From NCBI RefSeq assembly GCF_020520425.1, contig NC_079489.1, positions 20,112,001 to 20,176,000 of the forward strand: DNA of 64,000 nucleotides, given 5' to 3'. The notes beneath the pieces are model-generated. The model was not told the origin of the DNA. It did no database searches and saw nothing but the letters and a program-made list of their open reading frames with translations. The position numbers and the translations under genes were made by a program. The stretch is from Spinacia oleracea (taxonomy: Eukaryota; Streptophyta; Magnoliopsida; Caryophyllales; Amaranthaceae). Shown here piece after piece: positions 1 through 10,821 of this stretch (position 1 is its first letter; each line of letters begins with the position of its first letter).

Positions 1-440
1 GATGAAATGAAAAAATGATGATGACATGATAAATGATGAAATCATGAGATGAATTGATGAAATGAAATGATGATATGAAATGATGAAATGAGTTGATGAA
101 TTTGTCCCTGTTTTAGCTTGTAAAAATGTCCCTGTTTGAGATTTACTTGATGAATTGGTCCCTTTTTGAGATTTTCTTGATGAATTTGTCCCTGATGTGT
201 TTGGTCTGTTGTGTTAACCATGAAGAAATGTCCCTGATGTGTTTGGTTTGTTGTGTTATCCATGAAGAAATGTCCCCTGTTTGACCCTGTTTGACCCTGT
301 TTGAGCCTGTTTGACCATGTTTGACCCTGTTGTGTTGATCGATGACGAGTCTTTCAATTTGCTGAGAAGCCAAGATAATGTGCTTCAATGAGGCTTGGGG
401 ACACCTGAGATCCTTAAACTGATTCCTAATTGTGTCCACT
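1..440. repeat. Low-complexity and short tandem repeats at window start
   Basis: The first 100 bases are made of variants of tgatgaaatga. Positions 100-330 hold short tandem phrases such as tgtccctgttt, gatgaatttgtccct and gtttgaccctg. Open frames through this stretch are only repeat translations and I do not call genes. It lies on the 3' side of the minus-strand mariner transposase and may belong to that element or to its flank. Confidence 0.7.
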
Positions 441-1560
441 GAATTTGTCCTAGTGTGTGATCAATTATGAGTCTTTCAATTGCTGAGAAACAAATCCAAT
501 TAACTTCAAACACTCGTGCTACCATTAGTATCAATTACGATGCTTCTCCGGCGCTAAGTGTTTGTAGTTTGGATTTGTGACTGTGATGCTTGGGGACATT
601 CTGAGATCCTTTTGTGTCACAAACTGTGATTGAATATGTTTGACCATGTTTAACTGATTTGTTTAGGTTTTTTTATCTTTTGCCAGTCTTTATGTCTTAG
701 GAAACGAATAGTTTCGTAACACATATAGACTGGCATTAGACCGGAAAACCTATTCATTTCTATGTTGATTCCTAATTGTGTGCCTTTAATTTGTTGTGTG
801 TGATCAATGATGAGTCTTTCAATTGCTGAGAAATAAATCCAATTAACTTCAAACACTCGTGCTGCCATTAGTATCAATTACGATGCTTTTCCGGCGCTAA
901 GTGTTGGTAGTTTGGATTTGTGACTGTGATGCTTGGGGACATTCTGAGATCCTTTTGTGTTACAAACTGTGATTGAATATGTTTGACCAGGTTTAATTGA
1001 TTTGTTTAGGTTTCCGATCTTTTTCCAGTTTTCATGTCTTAGGAAACGAATAGTTTCGTAACACATATAAACTGGCATTAGACCGGGAAACCTGTTCATT
1101 TCTATGTTGATTCCCGATTGTGTCCCCTTTATTTGTCTTTGTGTGTGATCAATGATGAGTCTTTCATTTGCTGTCATTAATATCAATTACGATGCTTCTC
1201 CGGCACTAAGTGTTTGTTTCTTGGATTTGTGATTGTGATGCTTTGGGACATTTTGAGATCCTTTTGTGTATATGTCCACAACATTTGACTAAATGAAATT
1301 GCCATGTTGAGTTCTAAAACAAATTTTATGTTTGTTTGATATTACTACCTTTATTGGTTTTATGTGTGATCTATGATGAGACTTCTTTTGCTGAGGCTGA
1401 AACCCTCTTATTTTTCAATAATACTCGTGCACCATTAGCATCAATGATGCTTTTCAGGAGCTAAGTATTATGGGAAAGGGTTCGGTCAATGATGCTTGGG
1501 GACAATCTGAGATCTTATGTTATTTGATATATGATGATTCTTTCATTTGTTATCATTCAT
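330..1560. repeat. Tandem array of ~344 bp units
   Basis: The phrase gtgtgtgatcaat recurs at 453, 796 and 1141, giving spacings of 343 and 345. Each unit also contains gatgcttctccggc, aaacgaatagtttcgtaac and gcttggggacattctgaga. More degenerate partial units lie before (about 330-450) and after (about 1350-1540). The unit is not coding. The small minus-strand frames in it are copies of one another created by the repeat. Confidence 0.85.
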
Positions 1561-1787
1561 GTCTTCTGGTTGATATGTGAATGTGCATGTTAATGTGTTT
1601 TTTAATGCAATGATATTACTTGAACCAAACCAATTTAACAAACTATTCATTCATTTCATTTCAAAATGTTACTTTGCTTACAAAATGTTTTGCATACATG
1701 TATTCCTTACATTCAAGCTTCCAAAAGTGACTACTTGTCCCCCAAAAAATACATGTTCCCAAAACACAAAAGTGTTGTATTCTTTGA

Positions 1788-3549
1788 TCAACCCATGATC
1801 CTTAGTCCCCTTGATTCTCTATTTGTTTCTGGCATGTCTTCCCAAACTTTCCATTCTTGACTTGATCTGTTTGCTTGTCCATTTGAGCTCTCTGGAATGT
1901 CTTCCCATGCTTGATTGCCTCTATTTTGTTGTGCATTTGAGCTCTCTGGAATGTCTGCCATTGCTGCCTCACTTGTAATTCTCTGTGCATTGTTGTCCTC
2001 TTGCATATCTTGTGCATTTTCAGTGTGTTGCCCATTTTGTGTTCCATACAAAAAATCCCACCCATCATGTACTGCCCACATTGGTGCAATAACTTGAATT
2101 GGTAACCTTCCTTGAGCAAAAAGTCTTTTCTTGTTCACATGTGGTAGATCATAATCATTTGAACCCTTGGCTTTTAGTATTTCATTCATCACATATTGGT
2201 ATGATAACCAAACATTTCCAAGTGTTCTTGCCTCTAACTCATAATAAGCTTGGTTAACTGCATCCAACATGTCATCAACATCCTTTGGCATTTTCTTGTG
2301 CATTAAACTTTGAATACTTCTGAAAAAACCCAAGTCTAATATGTTCAAGTCCGGACTGTTTGGTGGTTGTTGGACTAGAATGAAAGTGAAGTCACCTTGT
2401 TGATGTGCTTGTTGCCATATTGCATCAGATTGAGTGATGTGTGTTCTTGCATTGTCTTGTTGTATGAATATTGTTTTTGGCCCTTCACTTGGAGGCCATT
2501 TTTGCATGATTGCTGGAACAATTTGATTGATGAGCATGTCCCTTGTCTCTTCTTTCTGACTGATTCAACTACTTTAGTCACCATTGTCCCCTTGTCTCTG
2601 TTTTTTTAATTCCTCTTTGCTGCTTCTTGATAAGTGAATGGAAAAACCCCAATTTGTCATCAAATGTGCATTCATCTTGAGCATTAAATCTAGGCCTTGC
2701 AACTGCTGCTGTGAACATTACCTTTGGTATGAATTTGCTTGACTTTCCCGATCTGTATTTGCCCCTTTCATGCTTCCCCAAATACACCCTTTGTGTTTTT
2801 TTGCTCAAGTAGAACCACTTTTCATCAATATGCACAAAATCAAACATTGGTTGGTATTGCCTCTTTGTTTGTGGACTGTCCCCTTCTAGTAAATCTAGGA
2901 CCCATTTGACCCTTTGTAGCATGTTCGGGTCTTGCAACCCCGGATGTAGGGGATTTGTGTGTGCCCTAACATCACCCCTTTTTATCATTCTCCAAAGTGT
3001 TTCTGGTCCAATATCTAGCATCTCTTCCAAATCCCTAATGCATGTTCTGTCCCCCATGGTTAGGCTTGTGATTGTGTCTTGTTCAACTTGAATGCGTTTC
3101 CTGCCAGCATTTTTTGCCTTTGTTGCCATGTTGTATCTCTGGAATGCCTCTTTTTGTGCCCTTGCTTGCTTCCAAGTTCGTCTGACTGTTCTTGGATGCA
3201 CATTGTACATTTGAGCAATATGTTTATACGCTCCATAATATGGTTTGTCTTTGTCCCTTTTGCGATGGTTGTTCAACAACCACATCAGAATTTGCAACCT
3301 TGTGTCGCAGCTGAGCCTTGGGTTCTTCTTGCGTTGATGACCCCGTCTTCCTACTTGTTGCTGAAAATTGTGTTGATGCTGCTCTGGTGTTTCATTGAGA
3401 TCAAATGGAAAAACTATGTGTTCCATGTCCCCTGTTTCTTTTGCTGCTTCATTCAAGTCGAAAAAAGTCTCCTCCTCGTCAATGTGGTCACCATCATCAT
3501 CTGATTCTGGTATCCACGCATCATTATTGTTCAAGCAGCATCTTCCCAT
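1788..3549 (-). pseudogene. Plant mariner-like (MLE) transposase, frameshifted
   Basis: The reading starts at the ATG at 3549. About 70 acidic residues are followed by a helix-turn-helix region (about residues 100-200) and a DDE catalytic domain. The three acidic residues are visible: the Asp in HIDEKWFYL (residue 242), the Asp in QQDNARTH, and the Asp in LNILDLGFF. Exactly 39 residues separate the second and third, the DD39D spacing of plant mariner elements. The coding sequence is broken twice. A run of seven A residues (minus strand, near 2600) throws the frame, and a second shift lies near 2545, after which the frame beginning at 2537 continues the catalytic domain. The C-terminal tail (about 1788-2090) is a low-complexity Gln/Asn-rich extension containing repeated SSNAQ-like phrases. 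This enzyme would cut and paste at TA targets. The copy cannot make a full protein as read, unless the homopolymer shift is a sequencing error. Confidence 0.85.
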
Positions 3550-4019
3550 TCAGCATCTTCCTCCATTTTGTCTGAGCAGAAGAAGCCAAGTGCAATGAAG
3601 CTAAGCTACCAGCCCCTGTTTTGAATAAATGCTCTGTGTTTGTGTATTTTTTGGTTTGTTTTTGGACAAAAAATTCTCTCTCCTGATGTATATAAAAGTT
3701 TTGGAGGGAAAAGTCAATTTTTTGCCAAAAATTTCCCCCCAAAAGTGAGAAGTCCCCACTTTTGTTGGCTGATCTGTGTAATTTAATTGCTGTTTTCCTA
3801 TTGGCTGTTGGATTTTTGGAATCAGAATTCTATTGGTTGGTTTTTGAGTTAGTGGATTGCTGACTTGGTAGCTTTGTACTTTTCTGGTTTCTCTCCTCTT
3901 TTTTATGATTCCTTTTTGTACTTTATACAATAAACAATTATCTACTTTTTCCTTTCCCCAAAAAAACATTCACAATCATTACCACTTACACAACATTCAA
4001 TTTTATTAATTACCGCGCC

Positions 4020-4061
4020 AATGTCCAAAGTGGACACATATTTAGGAACGGAGGGAGTAGT
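4020..4061. repeat. Right terminal inverted repeat of the mariner-like element plus TA target
   Basis: The sequence tatttaggaacggagggag ends at 4059 and is followed by TA. It matches the outer ends of the Stowaway MITEs elsewhere in the window (ggacggagggagTA), consistent with the known relationship of Stowaway to plant mariner elements. Confidence 0.7.
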
Positions 4062-5327
4062 TACTATATAATTACATTATGTACTATGTTATTTAGAGTA
4101 TATTTTTGTCCGCTTCTTAGATAGTGGCTATATGATTATAACGGTTACTATATGTGTACAATAGTTACTATATTATAATAATAGTCCCTATATGTTTATA
4201 TAGTTACTATATGTTTTATATAGTTACTATATTTTTGAAATAGCTAGGTACTATGTTTATTTTATCATGATTTGTTACCATATGTTTATTTTCATCAATA
4301 GTTACTATATTGTTTATATAGTTACTATATATTTGAAATGTGTATTATGTTTATTTTATCATGATTAGTTACCATATGTTTATTTTCTTCAACAATATTT
4401 GTATGTTTTATATAGTTACTATAGGTTTGAAATAGTTACTATTTAAATTTATTATGTTTTGTGCATGTTTTTGATGTTATTCTATATTTTTAGTGATAGA
4501 GTTACTATATTATTATCACACCAACTATGTCTACAACTATGTGACTAAATGACCATCAATAGTATTTATAGGTATTATATCTTGTATAATAGTAACTATA
4601 TGTTTGATATAGTTATTATGTATATTATAATGTTCTTTGTTGTGCTCTACGTTATTATTAATAAGAGTTACTATGTTATGATCACATTAACTATATGATC
4701 ATAACAATAACTATATATGCAACTGCTAATATATGACTATCATTAATAATAAAATATACTATATCATGTATAATAGTAACTATATGTTTTTAATAGTTAC
4801 TATGTTATCATTTTGTTCTTTTACTTTTATGTTATTTTTTTGTCTCTATGTTATTAGTAATAAGAGTGACTATATTATTATGACAGTAACTATATGACTA
4901 TAACAATAACTATATTTCATTTCTGCGAATATCTTACCATCATTAATTCTAAGAGTTATTGTATGATGCATAATAGAAACTATATGTTTTACATAGTTAC
5001 TATGTCATTTTTTCACACTTAAATGTTAAATTATTAAATTTGTTTATATATTATTAATTCAGAAATACAAAGAAGATTCATCTAGAATTGAAGTTGTGCG
5101 AAGAATAACTTCTGCAAGGAAAACAAAAGCAGGAGAAGAAGAAGAAGAAAATTCTAACAACAATGAAAACTAAGAACGTGGTAGAGGAATGAGAGGACTC
5201 GGGCGTGGAGGGAGATGACGTGCTACTATATTTTTTGAAAGAGTTAATAGTAACTATAGAATAGAAAGAGTTACTATATATATGATATAGAAGAGTAACT
5301 ATTTCTATACGATAGAAATATTTACTA
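4062..5327. repeat. Degenerate AGTTACTAT / AGTAACTAT repeat tract
   Basis: For more than 1.2 kb the sequence is built from variants of atagttactatatg and its reverse complement, with irregular spacing. It is AT-rich and has no long reading frame. The tract continues after the MITE at 5328-5652. It is not a clean satellite because spacing varies. It could be the interior or subterminal part of an unrecognised DNA transposon. Confidence 0.75.
5063..5214 (+). pseudogene. Possible C-terminal exon remnant, charged and RG-rich
   Basis: After an acceptor-like ttaattcag at 5054-5062, one frame reads about 45 residues that include a basic segment, five consecutive Glu, an Asn-rich stretch, an in-frame TAA, then a GRG-rich tail ending at TGA (about 5214). 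Glu/Asn runs followed by RG repeats occur at the C-termini of some plant MULE/FAR1-type proteins, but the segment is too short to assign. The call rests on local amino acid composition unlike the surrounding repeat, and it is weak. Confidence 0.2.
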
Positions 5328-5652
5328 CTCCCTCCGTCCCTTAATACTCGCACCGGTTTGACCGGTGCGGATTTTAAGAAATTTAAATTGACTTATTAAT
5401 TTAATGGTGTTAGTTGATAGTGGGGTATTTTTTAAATATTGTTAGTGGGAAATGTGTAAGAGGTGGGGAGTGGTGAGTGGAGGATGTGAATTTTTAAATA
5501 ATTTTTTGTAAAGAATAGGGGTGTAGGTGGGGTAGTAGGTAAGTGTGAGAAATAATATAATATTGATAAAAATTTCCATTTATAGAATTGGTACAAGTAT
5601 TAAGGGACGGCCCGAAAAGGAAAGCGGTGCAAGTATTAAGGGACGGAGGGAG
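5328..5652. mobile_element. Stowaway MITE (325 bp)
   Basis: It begins ctccctccgtcccttaatac and ends ggacggagggag, with TA on both sides (5326-5327 and 5653-5654). The inner copy of tattaagggacgg near the right end is a subterminal duplication. It belongs to the same subfamily as the interrupted copy at 60807-61540, sharing actcgcac...ggtttgaccg and the right-hand aagcggtg(c/t)aa motif. Confidence 0.92.
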
Positions 5653-5930
5653 TATATGATATAAAGCAGTCAATATCTTTGTGTATACATTATTAAGTAA
5701 TTGAATTCTTATCAAAATGACATCAAAAAGTTATTGTATGACTATTAGAGTAATTATATTACATACAAGCTAGTACAACTATATCAACTTAATAGTTACT
5801 ATATGATCTTTGCAGTAACTATGTCGCATATATTAATAATTATATTGTTAAAATTTACTGTATGACTAGTAGAGTAACTATATTGCATATAAGTAAACTA
5901 TATCAACGTAAGAGTTACTATATAGGCCGC
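5653..5930. repeat. Continuation of the AGTTACTAT repeat tract
   Basis: The same motif as at 4062-5327 resumes to the right of the MITE and stops abruptly at ggccgcggga, so the MITE inserted into a pre-existing tract. Confidence 0.7.
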
Positions 5931-6540
5931 GGGATTTTTGGATCACGTAAACATTGCTTGTCCATGTCATCCTTAAAAGCTGTAAAATACCTAAAATACC
6001 CTGGTCCACACTAATAGTTGGACCTGATCCATGCAAGTGGGATTGTAAGCTAATTATATCCTAGTATTACGCTAATTTAGCCTTGTATATATTGATTGAT
6101 GTACATATGATTAATCAAGGAATTCATTTCCAATATTTCCATAATATTTGACCTCTTTCCTTGTTTGTAGGTTTCCTTGAAAGTTTATTTATTTCTCTGT
6201 TGACTTTTTCGGTTTCCTGAAAATTTCATGCGTGATATAAGGGTTGGTTTTTTGTATTTGTTAATTTGCATTGAATAGTTAGATTTTTTTAAATTACTAA
6301 AATAATCAGTGTTTTAATTGTGAAGTTACCGAGGGTATTTGAGTCTATTCCTAGGTGACACCAAAAGTGGGATTATCGAAATGCCCCTCTCCTCTTCTCT
6401 TATGTAATAGAGATCATACATTATCTTTCTTCTAATATTTAAAATATCTCACTAACTTCCACCACATCTACTTTTTAATAAAATAATACTTGATAACCAG
6501 ACTACTACTTATCGCATTAAATTGTCAACTATTCTGTGAC
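5930..6540. other. Intergenic, no gene recognised
   Basis: Single-copy-looking AT-rich sequence. I see no reading frame, RNA gene or element terminus here. Confidence 0.5.
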
Positions 6541-6952
6541 GTAAATAATAAATAATAAACAATAAATAATAAACAATAAACAATAAATAATAAACAATAA
6601 ACATTAAACAAATAACAATAAACAAATAACAAAAAACAATAAAAATAATTAATAGTTAATAATTTATAATTAGTAATCTATAATTAATTACTAAATAATA
6701 ATAATAAATGATAGGAGTAGTGAATAACTAATAACTAAATAATTAATAAATACTTCATATTTAATAAATAAATAATAAAAAATTAAATAATTAATAATTC
6801 GTAATTCGTAATTAATTACTAAAAAATAATATAAAATATAAAATTATAGTAATTAATAATAAATAATAGTAAATAATTAGTTATATATAATAATAATAAT
6901 AAATAATAATATAAATAATAAATAATAATAATATAATAATAATAATAATAAC

Positions 6953-7034
<82 letters not shown>
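6540..7034. repeat. AT-rich simple repeats, including a long (AAT)n microsatellite
   Basis: Positions 6540-6650 are aataaacaataaat variants, 6650-6890 are degenerate taataa sequence, and about 6893-7034 is a nearly pure (ATA/AAT)n tract of roughly 140 bp. Confidence 0.95.
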
Positions 7035-7035
<1 letters not shown>

Positions 7036-7776
7036 GTTGGTTATATTAAATTAAACTGAATTTAACTGAACTGAAATTAAATAAATTTAACTGAATGCTT
7101 ATGAATTGAACTGAACTTGCAAAATAAGTCCTGAAATTGCATTAATTTGAACTTGTTTGTTATGAATTGAAGTGGAGTATCTCACATAACCTTTAACTTA
7201 TAAGGTGATATAAGTTAAATAAGGTTATGTAAGATACTATAAGTTAAATAAAATCCTATAACTTCAGATAAGTTTAGCCCTATAAGTTAAAGGTAACACA
7301 CTATTAATGTGAAAATTAAAATGTCTTAACAGATACATGCATCGGACGTTCATTTGACTAATGGTACGTAAAGTTTGCAGAGTTGCAGTTGATAAAGCCT
7401 TTCTACATGATCTACAGCCTACATGTTTGTTTTTTTAGCCTAAAATGTGCAAATTCACGTTATTACCCTCTAGTCCTCCACTATCTCACTCTCCTTTCTT
7501 CCCTCTCTTTCTCACTCTCCTCCCTTTCCCTCTCATATATGAGCCATCACATTTCACCGCCGACCATCAGAACCTGCCCAAACCGCCGGAAAAAAAAGTT
7601 CATAGTCTGCCTAAACCGTCTCCTCCTTTGCAACTTCCTGTAAAACCTTGTTTGAGAGACATAGTTGCATAGCAGATCGACAAAGCTTTGAGATCAATCT
7701 CTTCCCACTTATCAGTCATGATTTGGGTTTCTTTATCTTACCTTTAAGGGCTTTGTGAAAAAATTAATTGACCTAT
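7035..7776. other. Intergenic, no gene recognised
   Basis: It includes a short region of ataagttaaat variants (7190-7290) and a pyrimidine-rich stretch (7470-7530). A plus-strand open frame at 7383-7672 is a composition artefact rich in Ser/Leu/Pro with no recognisable domain. Confidence 0.5.
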
Positions 7777-8559
7777 TGTAACGCCTCGGCCTCTAATTCA
7801 TGGAATTAAGCAGCGAAAACATCCTAATTCGGTAGGAACATTACCGCCGTAACTCCCTCTTGGAAATTATAAGGCAAACATCATAATAGTTACTCTAAAA
7901 CTTCATAATAATATAATAATAATTTTTAGTTCCTTAATAAAAGCACATAACTTAATACAAAGTCATACGTAAACTTGTTACAAAATAACATTAACTTAAG
8001 GGAACATTGCTATGGTGAAATCCTCGCCACTACTCGTTTTCGTTGTCCCCAACAGTACCTAAAACAGAAAAGAAAACGGTGAGACGAACACTCAATAACG
8101 AGCTATCTTAGCATCGTAACATCATTTCAATTCATTTTATTTAATAAACAGGGAGAATAGAATATAGTAAAACATTTAATAAAACATCATTTCAGAAGCA
8201 TTATTTCGGAAACATAATTTCAGAACATCATTTCAAGAACATCATTTCTTTAACCTTTCTACTTTTAACAGTATTACTCTGGTCGTCAGGACTTTACAGG
8301 AAAACATGGTAGGACTTCTCCTACGAACAGGGGAAACCAGTGCTTCATAACAGGGGGAGCTTGGACTCCATAACAGGGGAAGCCAGTGCTTCATAACAGG
8401 GGGAACCTGGGCTCCATAACAGGGGAAGTCAATGCTTCATAACAAGGGGAATTTGGGTTCCATTTCAACGGAAGCCGGTGCTTGCTTCTTATTAGAAAGA
8501 ACCTTGGTTCTATATCAGGGGAAGCCAGTGCTTCTTATCAGGGGAGCCTAGGCTCCATA
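7777..8559 (-). mobile_element. Left part of an old gypsy-type LTR interrupted by later insertions
   Basis: The sequence starts tgtaacgcctcggcc, closely parallel to the tgtaacaccccgaca start of the gypsy LTRs at 21740, 29088 and 33213, and like them has a cagcg(g)aaaaca motif shortly inside. Read on the minus strand this would be the 3' end of an LTR. It is cut at 8559 by the Copia element. Likely continuations are 19058-19753, 21540-21734 and 31901-32602. The far end was not found, so the boundary and the TSD (cctat at 7772-7776?) are unproven. Confidence 0.5.
8326..8559. repeat. ~46 bp minisatellite inside the old LTR
   Basis: Degenerate units carrying (g)ccagtgcttc and aacaggggaa recur at about 337, 383, 429, 474 and 525 (plus 8000), a period of 45-51 bp. 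The array continues past the Copia element as tatcaggggaac at 19061, which shows that the Copia inserted into the array. Confidence 0.85.
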
Positions 8560-8913
8560 TGTTAGGTTATGATACATATGACAATTCATAAATCATGCGG
8601 AAAAACCATAAAGCCAGGAAAACATATTATTTACACATAATCATTTAGCATAGTTTAGATGCATACTCTTTGTTGCGTGCCTTCCCTAGCTGCGCCCGAA
8701 CCGAACAAGAACAAGTCTTTAGGACTCCAAGTGTCGTCCCTCCGTAGATAGTCCACAGCACGTCCGGATCCGCCTTAAGATTGACCAACTAGAATCGCCC
8801 TTAAGGTACTACTTATTTTCGGCACTTTATAGGCAATTGTGTAATTGAATTTTGCTCTCAAAAACTCACTTTGAATACTTGAATTCTCTATGTAAATATG
8901 TGACCCTAGGCAC

Positions 8914-8923
8914 CTATTTATAG
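8914..8923 (-). promoter_or_regulatory. TATA box of the Copia 3' LTR
   Basis: The minus strand reads ctataaatag here, at the same offset from the LTR edge as the copy at 18016-18025. Confidence 0.6.
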
Positions 8924-9315
8924 AGTTATGGAAAAGGATTTGGAATCCTATTAGGATACTAATTTATTTAATTATAATCCTAATAGGACTCTAATTAAAT
9001 AAACTAAATCTTTTAGGATTAGATTAATCATATGACAAATCCCGGCAGCTTTAGGATTTGAGTAGCACACAAACACACACGCACGCACAGCAGCCCACGA
9101 GGGGCGCCATGCGCGCGCGCGCGCGCAGCCCGCGAGCTCGCAGCCCACTGCCGCAAGCCCACACGCTGCCGCAGCCTTGGCGCGCGCTGGGCCTGCCTTG
9201 CGGTGGGCCTGGCGCAGCCTTGGCTGGTGCGTTTGTGGCGCGCTGGCTTGCTGGGCGATGGCCCGGCTTCGTGCTGGGCCTTCGTCTGGCAGGCCTCGTC
9301 CGATGCTAATTCGTA

Positions 9316-9650
9316 CGATACGCTTCCGATTAATTTCCCGATTCCGGAATTCATTTCCGATACGAACAATATTTAATTTTCCGATTCCGGAATCAATTTC
9401 CGTTTCGAACAAATATTTAATATTTCCGTTTCCGGAATTATTTTCCGATTCCGATAATATTTCCGATTCTGACAATATTTCCGTTTCCGGCAATATTTCC
9501 GATTCCGGCAATATTTCCATTTCCGATAATATTTTTCGATACGTACCATGTTTCCGTTTCCGGCAACATCTACGACTTGGATAATATTTATATTTCCGAT
9601 ACGATCCATATTTCCGTTTCCGGCAATATCATCGTTTCCGGAGTATTCAT
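9316..9650. repeat. TTCCG(A/T)TTCCGG repeat block in the Copia LTR
   Basis: About twenty degenerate units of the form ttccgtttccggcaatat run through this region. Many are self-complementary around ttccgg/ccggaa, so the transcript could fold locally. The same block is in the other LTR at about 18418-18752. Confidence 0.85.
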
Positions 9651-9957
9651 TTCTTGCCTGTGACGATCTCAGCTCCCACTGAAACCAAGATCCGTCGATT
9701 CCGAATATCCATAGATGGAGTATTTTAATGCCATTAAATACTTGATCCGTTTACGTACTATTTGTGTGACCCTACGGGTTCAGTCAAGAGTAAGCTGTGG
9801 ATTAATATCATTAATTCCACTTGAACTGAAGCGGCCTCTAGCTAGGCATTCAGCTCACTTGATCTCACTGAATTATTAACTTGTTAATTAATACTGAACC
9901 GCATTTATTAGACTTTACATTGAATGCATACTTGGACCAAGGGCATTATTTCCTTCA

Positions 9958-9971
9958 GTCTCCCACTTGTC
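9958..9971 (-). promoter_or_regulatory. Copia polypurine tract
   Basis: The minus strand reads aagtgggagac directly against the 3' LTR. This is the expected primer for plus-strand DNA synthesis in an LTR element. Confidence 0.8.
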
Positions 9972-10821
9972 CTTAGGGACAAGTGTGCATTTCCTAATTC
10001 CTTTGTCGCTCGATGCTTGCTCTTGAACATAAGGTAAGAGTTGTCATCCTTATTATGTCCAGAGGTGTTTCTCGGTTTCAGAGTTCAACTGATCAAATAA
10101 ACAGATAATCATAGCCTATGATTCATCCGAGCACGGCCATGCATTTCACAGTTTCTAGCTCTCCGAGTGGCCTTGTACAACTTTTAGCATCTCATCCCGA
10201 TTTATGGGAGGACAATCCCAATCTTGCGATCTTGAGATTAGACTTTGTTTGATAGGTGATTACCTGAGCGTTGCCTTTATAGCCTCCTTTTACGGTGCGA
10301 CGGTTGGTCAACGTCAAAGCAACCAGTTCTCAAACAAGTAATCTCAAATCACTCAGGTATTGAGGATTTAGTGTCTAATAATTTTAATGAAATTTACTTA
10401 TGACAGATTTTCATCTCTTACAGTAAAGTTTCATAGGTCTTGTCCGATACTAGTCTTCCCAAAGTAAGTATCTATGCAAATGATTATGACACTGCCATGT
10501 CCACATAGTTCAAGAAACAGAACTACTAGTCATCTTGCATTCTAGTCGTCTAACGTTTTCTATGCGTCCAATTTTATAGAAAACTCCGACTAGGGACCAT
10601 TTTCAACCTTTGACATTCAAGTTCACTTGATAGACATTTCTTAGTCACAGGACTGGTCCTGACAGTCTATCTTGAATATATCGTCAAATTGAAGGGACTC
10701 ATCATTTAATAAACCACAAATTAAATGGAAAAATGAATTCTTTTCATTTATTGTGAATGATTAACCAATAATGTTTTACAAAGATTTAAACTCTAAAACT
10801 TTAAAACATTAAACAGGGTCA
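9972..10821 (-). other. Copia 3' untranslated interior
   Basis: About 850 bp lie between the end of the polyprotein and the polypurine tract. No reading frame is visible. It is part of the element. Confidence 0.7.

Larger units (their letters stand above)
1..4059 (-). mobile_element. Plant mariner-like element (DD39D), decayed, left end not in window
   Basis: A minus-strand transposase (1788-3549) is followed to the right by about 500 bp of non-coding sequence ending in aacggagggag followed by TA (4060-4061), which is the terminal inverted repeat shared by plant mariner-like elements and Stowaway MITEs. No matching ctccctccg end is visible between position 1 and the transposase, so the left terminus is either outside the window or lost. 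The true left boundary is therefore unknown, and the assignment of the tandem array to this element is inference. Confidence 0.6.
8560..9957 (-). repeat. Copia 3' LTR (left copy)
   Basis: It is 1398 bp and nearly identical to the copy at 17662-19057. A GC-rich block (9075-9305) and a long run of ttccgattccgg-type units (9316-9650) lie within it. A minus-strand TATA motif is at 8914-8923. Confidence 0.97.

Noticed and set aside
453..1560. CRISPR-like regular repeats
   Set aside because: The repeats are about 344 bp long with no unique spacers, in a plant nuclear context. This is an ordinary tandem array.
3079..3504. Plus-strand 141-residue frame opposite the mariner transposase
   Set aside because: It is antisense to a clearly recognisable transposase and has no domain of its own.
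7383..7672. Two overlapping plus-strand frames with Ser/Leu-rich sequence
   Set aside because: The pyrimidine-rich tract explains them. There is no domain, codon structure or promoter.
8972..9609. Several frames with repeated NISDS or SESEI residues
   Set aside because: They come from the TTCCGG repeat block of the Copia LTR and recur in the other LTR.
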